A stretch of DNA of 7,943 nt, taken from a bacterium. Lineage in GTDB: Bacteria > Zhuqueibacterota > Zhuqueibacteria > Residuimicrobiales > Residuimicrobiaceae. The first letter of the stretch is position 1; each line of letters begins with the position of its first letter. Position numbers and translations under genes: made by a program. The stretch is taken from the NCBI GenBank assembly GCA_012523655.1, contig JAAYTV010000300.1, positions 1 through 7,943 of the forward strand. Reading direction: 5' to 3'. This document shows positions 6,116-7,943 of this stretch, one piece after another. The notes beneath the pieces were generated by a model, which worked only from the letters and a program-made list of their open reading frames with translations, was not told the DNA's origin and ran no database searches.

Positions 6116-7162
6116 CAATTTACTTTTCCACCATTGGATAATGCCATTGACAAAATATGGTTTTGCGATAGTTTAGCTGGTTATGCCCTAAGCTATAAAA
6201 CAATTCTTAAAACCCATGATGGCGGGAATTCTTGGCACATACAAACGGAAACGAAAAACGGCTTATTGCAGGACCTTCAGTTTTATAACTCAAAAATTGG
6301 ATATGTCTGCGGCTATGGCGGCACAATTTATCGCACAGACGACGGGGGAGAAAATTGGCTCCGCTGTGGAAAAGGAATTACAGAAAATCTTGAAGATATT
6401 GATTTTATTGATGAGAATACAGGCTGGGCAGTTGGTTATTATGGGACAATTCTGCATACAAAGGACAGCGGCGAAATCTGGGAAAAGCAGCAACTTCCAG
6501 AAGAATGTGAATCGGTTTTTTTTAGAGCAGTTGACTTTCTAGATGATAAAACAGGTTGGGCTGCTGGTGGCGCATATATATTAAGTACTGAAAACGGTGG
6601 TATCACTTGGCAAATTCAGCTCAAAACTGAAATGGACGACGCAGGCGGCAGATTTCGAGATATTAAACTTTTGAATAAAAATTTGGGCTTTGCCGTCGGC
6701 CAGAAAGGATTCTCTGGGCCAGGTATTTTATATAAAACTTCAGATGGAGGCAATAGTTGGCTGAGAGTTGATGAAGGTAATCTGCCAAATTTGGACAAAG
6801 TTTTTTTTATTGATGATGATTATGGTTGGATTTGCGGTTGGGGCATATTATTGTCGACAAATGACGGTGGCAGCTATTGGCAGGCAGATTATTTTCTTGA
6901 ATTTCTGCGGTATATGCAGTTCACGGACCGTGAGCATGGTTGGATATCTGCCCTTGATGAAGGATCTTTTTATCGTACAACAGATGCTGGAAAAACCTGG
7001 AAAGACATCCCCTTTGAAAATAGATTCAATAAATTCTTTAATAGCTTTTTCTTTTTCAACAACAAACAGGGCGTTGCCGCAACGTTTTTATTTTGCGACA
7101 TATTTTCATCAAATGACGGTGGACTGCATTGGTTGCATGAAGAGCGACTGCCACCAGCCTGA
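6116..7162 (+). pseudogene. Middle fragment of the Asp-box protein (between TAG and TGA)
   Basis: Same frame as the upstream fragment. It continues directly after the TAG with QFTFPPLDNAIDKIWF and carries eight Asp boxes (THDGGNSW through SNDGGLHW). It has no signal peptide. The first possible start, a TTG at 6134, has no ribosome binding site, so independent translation is improbable. It ends at a TGA after ERLPPA. Confidence 0.6.
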
Positions 7163-7534
7163 CTCAATGCCATCGCCTTTGTGAATGATACGCTTGGCTG
7201 GGCAGTTGGCACAAATGGAGCTATTTTAAGGTTGCAAGGAAGCTATTTTGAAAATAAGAATAGCGAATCGATGCCATCCGTTGCTGTTGGGAATTATCCT
7301 AATCCCTTTTCAATTAAAACTGCAATTTATTTCAGGCTGGACCAGCCTCAAGAAGTCACCTTTTTTATCTACAATGTCATGGGGCAATGTATTGAGAGAT
7401 TAGAGGTTTCCAATGCTAATAAAGGAGAAAATGAAATATACTGGCAACCTCACAATTGTGCAACAGGTTTATTCTTTATCAAGGTCCAATGCCATGAATT
7501 TACAAAGGTTATAAAGTGCCTGTTTGTCAAATAG
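7163..7534 (+). pseudogene. C-terminal fragment with the T9SS type A sorting domain
   Basis: It continues in frame after the TGA: LNAIAFVNDTLGWAVG completes the last propeller blade, then a linker, then the sorting domain with NYPNPFS, the strand FFIYNVMGQCIERLEV, the turn ATGLFFIKV and the end KCLFVK, closing at a TAG. Such domains are recognised by the T9SS translocon and removed at the surface. Without the upstream signal peptide it cannot reach it. Confidence 0.7.
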
Positions 7535-7626
7535 GACTAATCCTGCGAGCGAAAGCTTGGGGCCATATTTTTGTGCAATTTTGGCAGGGGAAGAATTTAT
7601 GCCTATTTACTTACCACTCTAAAAAT

Positions 7627-7666
7627 GAAATCGGCAGAAAAGGACTGACAACTTCCCGCCGATTTC
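7627..7666. terminator. Possible stem-loop downstream of the T9SS protein gene
   Basis: GAAATCGGC (7627-7635) and GCCGATTTC (7658-7666) form a perfect 9-bp inverted repeat with a 22-nt loop, 92 nt after the stop codon. No T-tract follows on either strand. It could be a weak or factor-assisted terminator for the T9SS gene, or a binding site. Confidence 0.35.
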
Positions 7667-7701
7667 GAAGTGCCTGCTAAAAAATCTATAAATTAGCCAA
7701 C

Positions 7702-7730
7702 TTGAGAATTCAAAGTATTCTTAATCTAAA
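7702..7730 (+). promoter_or_regulatory. Possible sigma70-type promoter before the truncated lipoprotein gene
   Basis: TTGAGA (5 of 6 to the -35 consensus) and TCTAAA (4 of 6 to the -10) are 17 nt apart and end 25 nt before the ATG at 7756. Position is good; the match is modest. Confidence 0.3.
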
Positions 7731-7744
7731 TCCAAGCGAATTTC

Positions 7745-7750
7745 AGGAGG
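7745..7750 (+). promoter_or_regulatory. Strong ribosome binding site AGGAGG
   Basis: AGGAGG followed by 5 nt and an ATG at 7756. It is the strongest Shine-Dalgarno in the window and the main evidence that the truncated frame behind it is a real gene start. Confidence 0.7.
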
Positions 7751-7755
7751 ATAAA

Positions 7756-7857
7756 ATGAATTACCTAAAAATTATTAAAGCATTTTTGGTCATTTTTCTG
7801 ATATTCTTTTTTTGCTGTCAAAGGGCACTTGAAAATGTACCGGGTGCGGGCAGTTGA
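7756..7857 (+). pseudogene. 5' end of a lipoprotein/secreted-protein gene cut by an IS21-type element
   Basis: An ATG with a strong ribosome binding site starts MNYLKIIKAF and a very hydrophobic run ending FFFCC, a signal peptide probably with a lipid-modified Cys (Cys20 or Cys21). The next codons coincide with the insertion-sequence end: TGT at 7816 fits the IS terminus, and the frame stops at a TGA inside the second terminal repeat (33 codons in all). Only about 20 codons seem to belong to the original gene. Its remainder should lie beyond the IS, outside the window. No function can be given. Confidence 0.55.
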
Positions 7858-7866
7858 AAATGTACC
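7823..7866. repeat. Tandem terminal repeats of the IS21-type element
   Basis: GGGCACTTGAAAATGTACC (7823-7841) and GGGCAGTTGAAAATGTACC (7848-7866) are 18/19 identical with a period of 25 bp. Closely spaced subterminal repeats are a hallmark of IS21-family ends, where the transposase binds. Confidence 0.65.
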
Positions 7867-7896
7867 ACCCCATAATACTAAAACGAGACTATTGTT

Positions 7897-7943
7897 TCAA
7901 TCATTTTTTGCATTTTTTGATATAGCGTTTTTTAATCGATAGC
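7897..7943 (-). CDS. istB: IstB-like transposition helper ATPase, last 14 residues (runs off right edge)
   Basis: Read on the minus strand from the right edge, the frame gives YRLKNAISKNAKND and then TGA at 7899-7897. The preceding partial codon is xGC, compatible with Ser. IstB proteins end in a conserved S-Y-R-L-K/R motif followed by a short basic tail, which fits, as does the position about 80 nt inside an IS21-type end. IstB is the AAA+ partner of the IstA transposase and helps choose the target. Only the tail is visible, so the call rests on the motif plus context. Confidence 0.5.
   Translation of the reverse strand, partial: YRLKNAISKNAKND

Larger units (their letters stand above)
5354..7534 (+). 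pseudogene. T9SS-exported Asp-box (Ycf48/BNR-like) beta-propeller protein gene with two in-frame stops
   Basis: Read through, this is one frame of 727 codons with no frameshift, broken only by TAG at codon 254 (6113-6115) and TGA at codon 603 (7160-7162). Layout: signal peptide (residues 1 to about 23), then 13 Asp-box repeats (S/T-x-D-x-G-x-x-W type) starting near residues 60, 101, 160, 211, 244, 287, 328, 369, 412, 462, 502, 542 and 586, mostly 40-44 residues apart. Most are preceded by F-x-D...GW...G segments, as in Ycf48/sortilin-type propellers. From residue 647 (NYPNPFS) to the end (LFVK) is a T9SS type A sorting domain. The whole product would be exported and attached to the cell surface; its ligand is unknown. 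Repeat phase and domain order are kept across both stops, so this is one gene, not three. All three stop codons end other genes in this window, so general stop reassignment is unlikely. A recent pseudogene is most likely; sequencing error is possible. Confidence 0.75.
7816..7943 (-). mobile_element. IS21-family insertion sequence, right (istB-side) end; runs off right edge
   Basis: The element appears to begin with TGTCA at 7816. Two copies of a 19-bp sequence follow, then the end of a minus-strand gene whose C-terminus fits IstB. IS21-family elements have ends starting with TG and several internal copies of a terminal repeat, and carry istA-istB; here they would be read leftwards. The insertion point lies within the signal peptide of the gene starting at 7756. 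The other end and the target duplication are outside the window. Confidence 0.6.

Noticed and set aside
5500..7150. The repeated T-x-D-x-G-x-x-W coding units as a DNA-level repeat or CRISPR-like array
   Set aside because: The units are similar only as protein; the nucleotide sequences diverge and have no constant repeat or spacer length.
6134..7162. The middle Asp-box segment as an independent gene starting at 6134
   Set aside because: The start would be TTG without ribosome binding site or signal peptide, and the sequence continues the preceding repeat pattern in the same frame.
5354..7534. Stop-codon reassignment, selenocysteine or pyrrolysine as explanation of the internal stops
   Set aside because: TAA, TAG and TGA each terminate genes here (TGA at 1240 and 339, TAA at 4706 and 5218, TAG at 7532). 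Two different stops would need recoding in one gene. I noted no obvious SECIS-like hairpin after the TGA, and neither site sits in a catalytic motif.
7598..7621. A very short ATG frame between the T9SS gene and the truncated lipoprotein gene
   Set aside because: Only seven codons (MPIYLPL), no ribosome binding site and no sign of function.

Overview
The window fits a bacterium of the FCB (Fibrobacteres-Chlorobi-Bacteroidetes) assemblage or a neighbouring lineage such as Calditrichota/KSB1. The main evidence is a secreted Asp-box beta-propeller protein that ends in a type IX secretion (T9SS) type A sorting domain (YPNPF start, C-terminal LFVK), together with several lipoproteins. The lineage is an inference; no rRNA or other marker is present.

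Left part (1-3906, minus strand, GC-rich): three genes are read leftwards in the order secreted six-hairpin-type glycosidase (888 aa), secreted DUF1460 / NlpC-P60-type amidase (291 aa), and a UbiE/MenG quinone C-methyltransferase cut by the window edge. The first two are 25 nt apart and the last two overlap by an ATGA, so they look like one operon joining two envelope hydrolases to a cytoplasmic respiratory-quinone enzyme.

Middle (3907-4270): a 364-bp divergent intergenic region with an AT-rich stretch, a two-part stem-loop, and a tiny 28-codon frame resembling a signal peptide. Then, on the plus strand, comes a GC-rich lipoprotein of unknown function (4271-4708).

Right part (4709-7943, plus strand, clearly AT-richer): a META/HslJ-type lipoprotein with CxC motifs, then the large T9SS-exported Asp-box protein. 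The latter occupies one uninterrupted frame (5354-7534) except for two in-frame stops, TAG at 6113 and TGA at 7160. I read it as a young pseudogene. Next is the start of a further lipoprotein-like gene (7756) with a strong ribosome binding site. It is cut after about 20 codons by the end of an IS21-family insertion sequence. The IS shows two copies of a 19-bp terminal repeat, and the last codons of its istB (SYRLK-type C-terminus) run in from the right edge.

The left part thus looks like stable chromosome, and the right part like an accessory, decaying surface-protein region with a composition shift, nonsense mutations and an IS insertion. I found no CRISPR array, tRNA, rRNA or obvious new defence system.
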